Source: Phascolarctos cinereus
Lineage: Eukaryota > Chordata > Mammalia > Diprotodontia > Phascolarctidae
Length of the DNA stretch: 64,000 bases
Direction of reading: 5' to 3'
NCBI RefSeq assembly: GCF_002099425.1
Contig: NW_018344228.1
Location: 291,001 to 355,000 of the forward strand
Part shown: piece after piece, positions 26,145 through 36,330 of the stretch
How the letters are laid out: each line of letters opens with the position of its first letter
How positions within the stretch are numbered: position 1 is the first letter of the stretch
Notes under the pieces: generated by a model
Database searches by the model: none
Told to the model about the DNA's origin: nothing
What the model saw: only the letters and a program-made list of their open reading frames with translations
Made by a program: the position numbers and the translations under genes

Positions 26145-26287
26145 TTTTGGCTAGGCAATGGGGTTAAAAGTGATTTACCCAGGGTCACACAGTTAGTAAG
26201 TGTCAAGTGTCTGAGGCCAGATTTGAACTCAGGTCCTCCTGACTCTAGGGCTGGTGCTCTATCCACCTCACCCCATTCGGCTCCCCC
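26145..26287 (-). mobile_element. WSINE1-like SINE, antisense, with target duplication
   Basis: The core reads cagggtcacacagttagtaa then tttgaactcaggtcctcctg. Flanks caactttttt occur at 26135-26144 and 26288-26297, though the A-tail makes the left edge ambiguous. The overlapping open frames at 26090-26363 are readings of this SINE. Confidence 0.9.
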
Positions 26288-27969
26288 CAACTTTTTTCCA
26301 ATCCTCTGTTCTTCATACCTTAACCTTCTGATATTCTCGACAATCTTTACATTTTCTGATTAAACATTGCTGGGGTGGGAGTGGAGGGTTGATTTCCTCA
26401 TTTTTTTTTGTTTGCTGCTTTCATTTTTTGCAGGTAATTAACTCGTTTATCTATAGAGATGCTAAGTACTTTATTCAATCAATACTCAGAAAGCACTTTG
26501 GGAAGACCAAAAGCCTGTGTGAGTACTGAATACCATTGCTCAATTGAACACCTACTTGTCAGAGACAAGACCTCTCAGCTAACAATTTTCCTACACTGAA
26601 GGCACTTAAGAAATATTTGAAACAAATGATGTTAGCTTATTTTGACTTATCGACTTATTTTGATGGAAAAATGAGTAGGGAAAATCCAAGAAAAAAGGGA
26701 TAAATTCCATAGTGAAGGGATAACTTCTTGACTTGAAATATTTTAAAAATCATTCAATGATGATTTCCAGATTAGAGAAAGGACACCTTCTCTGGTGTGA
26801 GTTGGGGTGGAAAAGAGATTGAATTTCTCCCTTTGCTGTGATTTTCTCTTAGCATTACTCTCTGAGTGCCTTCTTCAATGTATTCCAATAGCGTTTTAAA
26901 TTCTCTTTAAATTCAGACAAGGTAGTTTTTTTTTAAATAAAAAAGGTTTCCAACTTTCCCTTCCCTTGATTTTCTGCTTCACAACCTTTACATTGAAGCA
27001 AACAGTTTATCCTGCACATTCAAAATTCCAAGAAGCCAATCATTTTCTTTTCAAATGACAACCTGTGCACAAAGGTAACCTATGTAGAAAGGCTGCCATT
27101 GGGTTTGATTTTCTACTTGGGAATTTCTGTAGTCACTTGAAAAGAAGACCCACAGTTCAGCACCAATTCCTGATGTAGAGAAACCTTTGATAAGCTTCCT
27201 ATTACTGAAAGCAGGTGGTGAGGGAGGGGAGTTGGCTAGCTTAACCCAATTACTCTGCCTGGCAGACTGAGGAACCAATTAAAACTTACCACCCAGAATA
27301 TGAGACACTAAATTTGAATGTGAACTACCATGCTTTCCCCCCCCATCCTATTTCTGTCTTTCCTTGACTTAAAAAGAAAAAAAAAACAGTATTACATTCA
27401 GCTAAAGCAACCCAAGCATGAAGGGACATAACAGCAAGATGAATTACATAAGAGAAGGCAACTCATTATTTAGATCACTTCAGGAATTCTCCTTCTCACT
27501 GAATTATTTTCTAACTTTCTTACATTCCACTGATAGAGTCACAAGTGAATTACTATAATTAAAGAAGTCGGCAGTGCTTGCCTCACATTAGACAGATCTT
27601 CCCAACGAATTCTGGGAATGAGCATTGCTGTCTCAATGATGCTTCCTAATTCAAAGCCAAAACCAAAAGAAAAAAAAAACCCAAACAAACACATCACTCC
27701 AAACTTCATCTCTGGGATATCCTTAAAGAGAAACTCAGTTTTTCCAAGTTTCCACAGTAATTTCATAAACTCGTTTCTCCGATTAATGGAGGTTCAACAT
27801 AGTGATTATATGATCCAAATATTCATTTCAAGTAAGGATGTGTTCAGGTAAAAACATGTCTATAGAATAAATTGCAGCCTTGTTCTAATACAATCAATTT
27901 TTATTGGGAATCTAATGGGATCTATCCAATAATATTTAATTAACAGAAGCACCAAAAGGATCTTCTTAT

Positions 27970-28295
27970 ACTATAAAGGATGAAAGGGACCTTGGAAATT
28001 ACTTAGTCCATCCATGTCAAAGTCAAGGCCCAAACCAGATTAAAACATAATTGGGAAATATTTAATAAAAAAAAATGAAAATACAAAATAAATATCAATT
28101 TATGGTTTTCTTTCATTTGAGTTTGACACCACTTATCTAGTCCAACTCCTTCATTTTACAGGTGAGAAAACAAAGGCCCAGAGAAGAGAAAACTTGTTCA
28201 AGGTCACAAAGCTTGTAAGTAATTAAGGCAGGATCTAGAATGAGCTCCTTAACACCGAATGCAGCGTATTTTCTGCTACAGCATACTGCTTCTTT
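27970..28295 (-). repeat. MIR-family SINE split by the hAT MITE
   Basis: The left part is aaagggaccttggaaatta. The right part carries ctccttcattttacaggtga, gaaaacaaaggccc and aaggtcacaaagcttg. These read as an antisense MIR-type SINE. The interruption is the 126-bp element at 28009-28134. Confidence 0.75.
28009..28134. mobile_element. hAT-type MITE inserted in a MIR
   Basis: The left end reads catccatgtcaaagtc. The right end reads gagtttgacaccactt, so the inverted ends fit a CAGNGGTGTCAAACTC consensus. The flanks are acttagtc (28001-28008) and atctagtc (28135-28142), an 8-bp target duplication with two mismatches, as hAT elements make. The surrounding MIR reads straight through once the 126 bp are set aside. 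The interior (accagattaaaa, aattgggaaatattta, tatggttttct) recurs in the copy at 56182. It has no coding capacity. Confidence 0.75.
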
Positions 28296-29338
28296 GTAGA
28301 TGACAAGATTTCCAGCATGGCTCTAAATAATTGTATCAGTAAGGATTGTATATATTCCTTTTAGGCTAGATACTTATTGGAAATAAACCAGAAGAGTCCA
28401 GAGACACTTACTGAAGGTGAGGAATCTATATCTCTCCTTCCCACCATAGTCTAGAATAAGCCATCTAAATTCATCGCCACCACTTCCTAATCCTCAAGCT
28501 CTTGAAATCGAATTCTAACCCCATAACTTGACTGAAACTGTTCTTTCCAATTTTCCCAGTAATCTCATAATTGTTCAATCTGATGGTCTATTCTTAGCGC
28601 TATTGTCAAAGTAGTCTTTTACACCATTGGCCATCGGGGCACACTCTCTTCTCTTGGTTTCTTTGGCATTACTCTAATTCTCCTTCTAGTTGTTTGACTT
28701 TCCTTTGCTTCTGCATCTTCTGTTTCTTTGCTATGAATGTTCTCCAGAGCTCTCTGCCGTACCATTTTCTCTTCTCTCTTTAAATTCTCTATCTTAAGCA
28801 ATCTCAACAGGCTCGATTCTATGGGCTTAATAATCACCTATCTGAAGATGACTTGGCAAACTTTGTATCCAGAACTTTCTTTCTCTCCTAAGTCTAGAAA
28901 TGCATGATCAGCTGCCTATTGGTTACTTCCTCTCAGATGGCCCACAGGAAAATAATTTGACAGTCACAATGAGATATTAGTCATTGTTATGTTGATTGTG
29001 GGAAAATTCTCCTCACTATGTTAAAATACAAATTGTTAAAAATACAATAAAAATACTACTCAAAAATGTGTCTTTAAAGTCAAGCAATGCTAAGCTGCCT
29101 AATAAAAATAAAGGCTTACCAAAACAAACTTAACATTTAAACAAGTAGATTTTCCTCCCTAAACTTCCCTATTAGGAGTAGATTCCTACTATCCTTCCTA
29201 GTTTATCCCAGCAAGCATGGAGTAAACCTTGACTTTTCTCTCTCCTTTCCCCTCTTCTATATTCAACCAACTGCTAAGTCCTGTTAAATTTCCATCCCAT
29301 TCTCTTTACTCGCAAGGTCCTCACTCTATAGCCAAGTC

Positions 29339-29375
29339 TTATCATCTTGTAAAGAAGGACTGTTTCATTTGTTGA
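29339..29375 (+). repeat. Source arm of a 37-bp inverted repeat
   Basis: This matches the reverse complement of 29776-29812 at 35 of 37 positions, with about 400 bp between the arms. The arm spans the junction of L2 body and an inserted L2 3' end, so it existed as a composite before being copied. Confidence 0.85.
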
Positions 29376-29775
29376 ATTTGTATCCCCAGTGCCTAACATA
29401 GAGTAGGAACTAAACAGATAACTGGTGATGGATTGATGATTATCTAGATTCTTATAAGAGCCCCTAAGTTTATTTCTTTGTTTCCAGCATCACCACTCTT
29501 CAATCTCGTTTCCACAGAGCTACAATAATAAACTTCCCAGATCACTAGTCAGAATATACACTTACTTTGCTGAAAACATCTTCAGAAACTCCCTATTGCC
29601 TCTAGGAAAAAACAGAAACTCACCAGCCCAACATTTAAAGTCCACTCTCCAGTCAAGTTTTCCATACTTTGAAAAATCTTTACTCCCTTCAAGCATTCTT
29701 TATTCTAGCCATTCCCTGAACTTGGGCCTCTATTTCCTACCCTTGTGCACAGGCTGTCTCATTAGGAATACACAT

Positions 29776-29812
29776 TCAATAAATGAAACAGTCCTTATTT
29801 ACAAGATGATAA
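29776..29812 (-). repeat. Copied arm of the 37-bp inverted repeat
   Basis: This is the reverse-complement partner of 29339-29375. It replaces L2 sequence expected between gaatgcattc and the following agcttcctt-type segment, so it looks like a short inverted templated insertion rather than a transposon. Confidence 0.8.
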
Positions 29813-29886
29813 AGTTCTACATTGAAAATTCTGTAGCTTCCTTAAAGAATCAACTTAAGTGTCACATCTTACTTGAAGCCTTTCTT

Positions 29887-30087
29887 TTTTTTTACTTTTT
29901 ATTTATTTTTAATTTATGGAAAAAAACAAGCATTTCTATAACACAGTAGAATGAAAAAAAAGATGATTGCACATGAACCTGCAAATCTATTATGTAAAAC
30001 TTGCTATTCTCTTTAAATACATAATAAAGCTATCATGTAAATTTCTTTTTTTTTTCTTGCCTCCCCAACCTTCCCCACCCAAGATAA
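29887..30087 (-). mobile_element. 5'-truncated L1-type 3' fragment inserted in L2
   Basis: About 200 bp begin with a T-run on the plus strand (an A-tail on the minus strand) and lie between two copies of aagcctttctt (29876-29886 and 30088-30098). The L2 sequence continues correctly across the insertion. The A-tail plus 11-bp duplication is the signature of LINE-type target-primed integration. The body resembles L1 3' untranslated sequence but is too short for a firm family call. Confidence 0.7.
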
Positions 30088-30159
30088 AAGCCTTTCTTGA
30101 TCCCCAGGTTTTTAGTGCCCTCTCTCTTTCTCCTAAAATTACTATCTTTATTAATGTTC

Positions 30160-30475
30160 ACGTTTTCTATATTTATAAATCTATATCCACATATAGATGT
30201 GTGTATACTATATGCATAGATTATACATGCACACATATATACAGATATATGCACACAGACATATTTACACACATGCATACACACAGGCATATATGTAAAC
30301 ACGTGTACATTTTGTATATATGTGAGTATATGTTGGCATGTATACACATGTGTGCGTGTTTTACATATACAACACAATATATGTACATGTATGTATATGT
30401 ATACATGTTTACTATATGTGTGTATAGGTGTGTGTGTGTATACACACACACACCTATACACACATATATACGATT
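30160..30475. repeat. Compound AC/AT microsatellite
   Basis: This is about 315 bp of mixed CACA, TATA, ACATATAT and TGTATG units. The 193-codon plus-strand frame and the overlapping minus-strand frames here are translations of this repeat, with no family resemblance. It lies in the L2 interval and next to the RKRR exon. Confidence 0.92.
30413..30468. repeat. Perfect 56-bp palindrome, no spacer
   Basis: The two 28-bp arms (30413-30440 and 30441-30468) are exact reverse complements around gta|tac. A TG run meets a CA run at the centre, flanked by the non-repetitive marker tatagg / cctata. The palindrome lies 157 bp downstream of the donor of the exon at 30626-30835, so the intron RNA can form a 28-bp hairpin there. 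Confidence 0.93.
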
Positions 30476-30625
30476 TTTCCAAAAGAATAACATTTCCTTT
30501 AAAGCAGGAAGTGTTTCATTTTGGCCTTTCTGTATCCTGAGCGCTTAGCACAGTGGCAGGCATTTCATAAATGTTAAACTGCACTCATCTTTATTGGAAT
30601 AAACTCCCCAGCACAGTAATCTTAC

Positions 30626-30835
30626 CGACTCTGCGTGCTCCATGACGGCCAAGACGAAGAAGACATACTCTTGACCACTCTGGAGCTGCTTGTTTGTGAA
30701 GCCACCATAATGTTTTTCATCCCCCAGGGTGAATTCAGTAGGAAGAACATCAAAATGAGCAGCAATATATGGCTTTAGTTCAACCTCTCTTTCGTGACGG
30801 AGGCTCCTGCGTTTCCGAGATATCTCCTTAAGAAG
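30626..30835 (-). CDS. PTPRD: PTPRD exon: membrane-proximal region with RKRR processing site
   Basis: This is a 210-bp exon of exactly 70 codons, phase 0 at both ends, with donor gtaaga. It encodes [20 protein letters not shown], then [34 protein letters not shown] and [18 protein letters not shown] at residues 7-10 is a furin-type site. LAR-family receptors are cut here by a proprotein convertase into two subunits that stay associated. The residues just after the site (SLRHE) differ from the human form I remember. The acceptor is unusual: the pyrimidine tract is separated from the exon by ten adenines and then G. Skipping this exon would keep frame but remove the cleavage site. Confidence 0.96.
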
Positions 30836-31189
30836 CTTTTTTTTTTGGAGGGGGTAGAAATAGAAAGAGACATGTAAACAACAATAATAGAAACTATTGA
30901 CAGTTTAATGGGGAAATATATTTCAAAACCAAAACCAAACTAAATACAATTTATCTGCATTTCATTGAGTACGTCAGCATCGCTAAATCTCAATTCTCTC
31001 AGTTTTTCCATTTCTTGCCTTTCTTGTTAAAATGAGGTACTGGAGGTTACTACCAAGTTGCTTATAAGGTTAACATGACCGAAGAGGTCAATTTTCAGTA
31101 AATGATATCATTGTCCACACTCACAAAATTCTACAAAGAAAAGTCAATCCCAAATTAAAACTTACATAAGGAAAATTAGCTTCTTGCAG

Positions 31190-31365
31190 GGAGTATAGGA
31201 TTTAGAGTTAAAAGAGTTTAAAGGCAAAAAGAACCTGAGGCCCAAAGAAGGGGAGCAACTTACACAAACTTACACAGAACATAAGAGCCAAGGATTAAGA
31301 TTTGAACACAGACCCTGTTCTTTACACTACTGTACAATTCCTTAACTAAGCAGTCATGTCTACGC
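31190..31365 (-). repeat. MIR-family remnant
   Basis: Antisense: gaacctgaggcccaaagaag then gatttgaacacagaccctgt. Confidence 0.7.
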
Positions 31366-31979
31366 CTGTATTTGAATTAGTCAACGTAAGCATTACTTGA
31401 CTTTACAGACATACTTTGAGTCATACTTTTGCTTAGCTTTCTGGCAAAAGGCACTTTATAGAGTGAGCAGAATTTCCCCCAGCACCAACATAAAATGACT
31501 GAATATTTTTATTTGCGCATGTGAAATTGATATGTTATTTACAAATATGTAAATAGATTGTGCCTCACATTTCATGATCTTGCAGGTCAAGTTTTAATTG
31601 ACCATTTAGGAGGTTATTCATATTTTAATCCCAAACAAGTTTCTCCCGGACATACAGCATTCCTGGTATAGCTATTCCTCCTTCTACCTGGTGTATATTA
31701 GTAAATGAAAATGTATTGAAATATGATAATCATTTCTGAGATGAAGAGGAGGGTACATTCTACTCTATGATTAACAAAAAAACCTGTTTTTGGATCATAT
31801 GTTGCTTTGAATACCCATAAGACCACCCTCCTATTCTCAATTATTATAAGTGCTCAGTAATATACTATATTAGGTGCTAGACTTCAAATGATAAGCACTG
31901 ATCCAAAGACTGATAAGAATCAGAGCTCTTAATATAAAGAAAGTGGTCACAATAAAGTTTAGATCAAATGTCCTGATTT

Positions 31980-32085
31980 TCTTTTGAGCCTCAGTTTCCT
32001 CATTTGTCAAAAGGGGAGAGGGTTAAACTACTTGATTTCTAGGAGCCTTCCCACAGCCAATGTACTTGAATTCTTCAGAATTTTC
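31980..32085 (+). repeat. MIR-family fragment
   Basis: Sense end: gagcctcagtttcctcattt followed by tcaaaaggggagaggg. Confidence 0.65.
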
Positions 32086-32139
32086 TACTTAATCCTGATA
32101 CCACATGAAGGCTAATAATGTACTACAGACTCCCTTTTC

Positions 32140-32665
32140 TTCACTGACATTTGTAGAGAGCTTTAAGGTTCACAAAGCACTTTAAGTAAGGAGGCTAGAT
32201 GGCACAGTAGATAGAGCCCTGGGCCTAGAGTCAGGAAGACTTGATTTCAAATCCAGCCTCAGATACTTACTAGCTGTGTGACCCTGGGGAAGTCACTTAA
32301 TCTCTGTTTGCCTCAATTTCCTCATCTATAAAATGAGTATAATAATAACATCTACCTCCCAGGGTAGTTGTAAGGATCAAATGAGATAACATTTGTAGAG
32401 CACTTAGCACAGTGCCTAGCACATAGTAGGTATTATATAAATGTTATCTATTGTTATTATCATTATTAATACATTATTTTATTTAAGCCTTACAATGACA
32501 GTATGAGGCAGATACTAGAGGTATTCTAATTCTCATTTCATGATAAGGAAACAGATTCAAAGAGGTTAGTATGATAACCACAAGGTGTGAGACGTAGGGT
32601 TTGATTAAAAGCCTGCCCAGTTCCAGGCCCATTCCACCCCACTATCCATTAGGCTATGCTATTCA
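32140..32665 (-). repeat. Antisense MIR-type SINE split by a second SINE
   Basis: The left half ends in cacaaagcactttaa. The right half resumes with atacattattttatttaagc and continues through gaggcagatactag to ttccaggcccattccacc. Removing 32190-32465 restores a continuous MIR layout. Confidence 0.75.
32190..32465 (+). mobile_element. Ther-1/MIR-type SINE nested in another MIR
   Basis: The head ggctagatggcacagtagat, core ctcaatttcctcatctataa, then gtgcctagcacatagtagg and a TTAT-rich end make a nearly complete Ther-1-type element. It sits inside an antisense MIR whose halves are 32140-32189 and 32466-32665. Confidence 0.82.
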
Positions 32666-32979
32666 ACTGGATAAACAGAAACCAGTCTAATGCTGACAGA
32701 TATTTGATGACATGCTTTGATCAAACATGTGGCTTGACTTGATACACTTTAAGACAGAAATCATTTAAGTTTGGACTGGTGCAAATAATGTTGATTATAT
32801 GTATTTTAGTGTCTAAGGAGAAAAGGGTACATAATCTGAGGTTAAATGGTATCTTGTTTTATTAAAATAAGTTGGTAGCTCTTCTGTACTTGTCTCCAAG
32901 GGCATTCTAAATAAACAGAAAATTATGTTCATCTTGATGAGCAAACCCCAGATTCACATTGTTCTAGTGCTCCATTTTT

Positions 32980-33108
32980 TTTTTTTGGGCTTGAGGCAAT
33001 TGGGGTTAAGTTACAGCTGGTGAGTGTAATGTGTCTGAGGTCACATTTGAACTCAGGTCCTCCTGACTCCAGGGCTAGTGCTCCATCCACTGGGCCACCT
33101 AGCTACTC
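32980..33108 (-). mobile_element. WSINE1-like SINE, antisense, with target duplication
   Basis: On the minus strand it ends in an A-tail (plus-strand T-run) and has the head complement ccacctagct. Flanks are ctagtgctccattttt (32964-32979) and ctagtcctccattttt (33109-33124), agreeing at 15 of 16 positions. Confidence 0.92.
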
Positions 33109-33904
33109 CTAGTCCTCCATTTTTAATGGACAATGACAAAACCTAAGAACTTAATTCCACTTATTAAAATAATACCGAATATATTCTTGATCAGGGAAAG
33201 GTCCTTAAGCTTTCCCTTGCACTGACTGATGGCTTGAGATTTCCTCCCACCTACTCTTTGTCTTCTCTTGGGCAAACAGGACCAACATCATACTTGAAGG
33301 ATAAAGATGCAGAACCATTCCATAGCCAGTTATGCAACTGGCTCAGCTTTTTGCCATACAAGTGAAGCTAACACAGTGAATGGAGGAAGGTATATTCACA
33401 GCTAAAAAATGAGAAGAAATCTCTGGGACAAGATAAACATCAGTATGAAAGTGACTAGAGGTGATTCTTATGAAATATTTTATCACAACACATGCTCACT
33501 ATGATAAGCTTCAATTATAGTTTCTTTAAGTTCTAGTGATTGAGTATGGATCTTTTTTTTCCCCTATGCTGATTACCAAATTCACCAGGCAGTTAACTCA
33601 AAGGCATAAAGCAACATGTTTACTCTGAGCTTCTTAGAGACATATAAATGAGTGCGAGATTTTTAACTAAAATTTCAAGGACATGCTATCACAACAGAAA
33701 AGAAGTATGTGCACATAATGATTATCTTTGAATAAGGCTTTATTTCAGATACTTTAATATTTTCTTGGTTATTTGGATTTGATCTATTGATGAAATAGAA
33801 AAAAAGATATATAAAAAACTTATATTCTACCCACATGCCTAAAATACCTTTCATAATATTTGACAATAGTATTGCCTGCATGAACTCAGTCAAATCATTC
33901 AACC

Positions 33905-33990
33905 TTTTCTGGCTTCAGTTTCCTCATCTGTAAAATAAGGGAGCTGAACTAGATAGCCTTTAATGGTCTTTCCATATCTAAATCTATGAA
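33905..33990 (+). repeat. MIR-family fragment
   Basis: Sense end: cttcagtttcctcatctgta followed by gggagctgaactagatagcc. Confidence 0.7.
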
Positions 33991-34202
33991 CCTACATTAT
34001 GAAACACAGCTATGTTAAAGTTGTATCTTGTTCTGGTCCCCCTGACCACCACCACCCTTCCACTCAATACAGTAAGCCAGTTTATAAGTAGTTGGTGTGA
34101 AGTAATAATAATAGGAAGTAAGATTGCAAAGGGGAACCTAGAATTCATGAATAGATCTTCCCAAAGATCAAAGGAGCATAGTTTACAAATTGTATCATAT
34201 TG

Positions 34203-34729
34203 CTGTCAGGGCCTTTTGATCCTATGATATGCAAATCTCAGATAAATTCCAGAAACCTGCAGTAAGACCAGCGGAACACCAGATGTTACTGGTTACTCTG
34301 AGATAACTTGCATATGTTAATGTAAAGTTTTACCAATTATTTGAGATTATTTGTATATGTTAATGAACTAAACACAAAGAGGCACAGACAAGAATTAGTC
34401 TGCTCCTCCACAAAAGACCTATAAACATGAGACATCCATCTCTTGCCCCCCAAGAATCCTCCATCTTCATTTACATCCATGCTGTCAAATTCTCTCAACT
34501 TTAATCCATGATTCTGCAAGCGATTCTTTGTGGCTCTCTCCCTGCCCTTTCTCTTCCTAACTGCCTACCTTCATCTAGCACCTCATCCCTGACCCCAAGT
34601 TGTCTGCCTCAGGACCCCTTCACACTGCTTGGCCAGTCTCTGTACTCTCTATGCCTTTTTAAAGCATGAGGGCAGTCTCACTTCCCACTACCACTGTGGT
34701 AAAAGAAGTGGGCATGACTGCCTCATTTC
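34203..34729 (+). other. Unclassified repeat-like segment, possibly an old solo LTR
   Basis: About 527 bp run from tgtcagggcc to cctcatttca, giving TG...CA ends. They include an octamer-like atgcaaat, a 23-bp duplication (34300 and 34343) and a C/T-rich second half. No reliable target duplication and no internal viral sequence were found, and the element may simply be unique sequence. If it is an LTR it is an old, non-coding fossil. Confidence 0.22.
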
Positions 34730-35949
34730 ATAAATTAATTTGCAGTTCAAAAGAGTATTATCAGATTAGGAACCAAGAGATCTGAGCTTAAGATTCTCTT
34801 TTGCAACAAACTAGTCCAATGACTTTTAGCATGTCATGTCCCATTCTCTCCTTCTTGCTCCCAGCTTACCACACACCAGATCTCAGTTTTCCCATCTATT
34901 AAATAAATGTGTTTGACTAAATGTGCTCCAAGATTCTTTACTGCTCCCAGTGCACAACTCAGATTCTTTAATTACATATGGAAAAAAATTAGATATTAAT
35001 AGAACTGAAAAAAATAATTAAATAATGTGAAAAAACCTTGATATCAAATGTAACCTTTCTGGTCAAAAGTTTGATTTATTTTGTAAAAGAAGAAAAAAAT
35101 AATCACATTGTGGGATTTTATTAAATTCTTCAACTGATTCCCAAATAGAGAGACATCCTCATGAGTGAAATGTCCTAAGTTCTACTGATCCTAAGTTTAT
35201 ACTAAGAAATATTTGATAATTTATGTATTTGTCCTACTTCTACAAGGTTAGGTTAGGTTACTTTTCTTTTAAAGATGTATGGACAACTTCAAAAGACTTT
35301 TTCTTTCTTTTTTAAACTGACCTCATATGCTAGAGGAAATGTTGCTTTTGGGGAATCAGGAAAAAGGTCAGCATAGATGTAATGTAAATGTCAGCAGTCA
35401 CCAAGCGTGATAAAAGCAAACAGACTATTGGTCAGATATGTATCCCTCTGAAAGCCAGTTAATCAAGTACAAATAACAGTAGTTTGTGTGAATATATCAG
35501 CATACCACTTCCACCTCACTGATCAAACCCTGAAGGTACTCTTGATTTCATTCATATTTTAGAGGTACGATGCTATCATAATTCATCCATATTACTGTCA
35601 TTCCCAGGGGTTACTATCTAAACTCCTAGGTATTTGAGATATTTTAATTGTTCTGGTCTGCATGGTACTCCAAATGTGCTCCATACCTCAAAAGTAACCA
35701 TTCAGGTCACAAATGGAAACCCTTTAGTTTGCATTTATTTGGTTGGAATGCTGCCTCTGTTACACTCTTAAATCATGAAGGTGTATTTGGATGGCAATAA
35801 ATGGTAACTACATTGTTGTCACAATCACAAACTGGCCCCACCATCCCATTACAAATCAATAATGTGAAATTAAACTCAAAGATCACATGGTAGTGTTTGG
35901 ATTGTTCCCAGACCTGTGATCAAGTCCTGATATATCACATTACCTTGAA

Positions 35950-36330
35950 CAACTAGAGGGGTTAGTGTGGTCCAGTGGAAATAATATTAACTTTGGTTTG
36001 AATCTTGCATCAGCCATTTGCTGTGTGATTTTTCTTTTTTTTGGCAATTTGCTTTACCCTTCTGGGTCCCAGTCTCCTCATCTATAAATGGAGGGGTGGA
36101 TTAAATTACCTTTATATTCTTTTCTAGCTCTGAACCTATGATCCTATGGTTCTAAGTGACCTCATTTCTCTGCCCTCAGTTTCCTTATTTGTAAAATGAG
36201 GATGACAATTCCTATATTACCTACCCCAGAGGATACTGAGATGAAAATACCCTTTAAGCCTTAAAATACTATATAAATGTGAGCTACTATTAATAAATAT
36301 AACTAATATTCTCATTTTTCTATTGGTAAC
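35950..36330 (+). repeat. Two adjacent MIR/Ther-1 SINE copies
   Basis: The first ends gtcccagtctcctcatctat and tctagctctgaacctatgat. The second begins near 36160 with ccctcagtttccttatttgt and ends ctatataaatgtgagctact. Confidence 0.75.

Larger units (their letters stand above)
28430..30590 (+). mobile_element. L2 LINE, degraded, with several insertions
   Basis: The stretch follows the L2 body and 3' end in order: a section near 28440-28930, the phrase ccaactgctaagtcctgt near 29267, ctccctattgcctctagg near 29590, gcacaggctgtctc near 29748, a tgaagcctttct segment, then gcgcttagcacagtggcagg near 30541. It is interrupted by an L2 3'-end piece (about 29351-29439), an L1 3' fragment (29887-30087) and a microsatellite (about 30160-30475). 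An inverted copied segment also lies at 29776-29812. No long frame remains. L2 is an ancient mammalian LINE. Confidence 0.75.
23702..30625 (-). other. PTPRD: PTPRD intron (6.9 kb), rich in nested repeats
   Basis: The intron carries a WSINE1-like SINE in each orientation, four consecutive MIR-type remnants (25065-25950), a hAT MITE inside a MIR (28009), and a long L2 (28430-30590). The L2 is interrupted by other elements and a large AC/AT microsatellite. About 26290-27960 appears unique, with no gene visible. Confidence 0.8.

Noticed and set aside
28619-28837. 72-codon minus-strand lysine/arginine/glutamate-rich frame
   Set aside because: It lies antisense to an L2 body segment. The composition comes from a pyrimidine-rich stretch.
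29596-29949. 117-codon plus-strand frame
   Set aside because: It reads through degraded L2 and the inserted L1-type fragment, in no frame known to code.
29967-30548. 193-codon plus-strand open frame and overlapping minus-strand frames of up to 149 codons
   Set aside because: They are translations of the AC/AT microsatellite, rich in repeating Y, T, H, V, C and I, with no domain resemblance.
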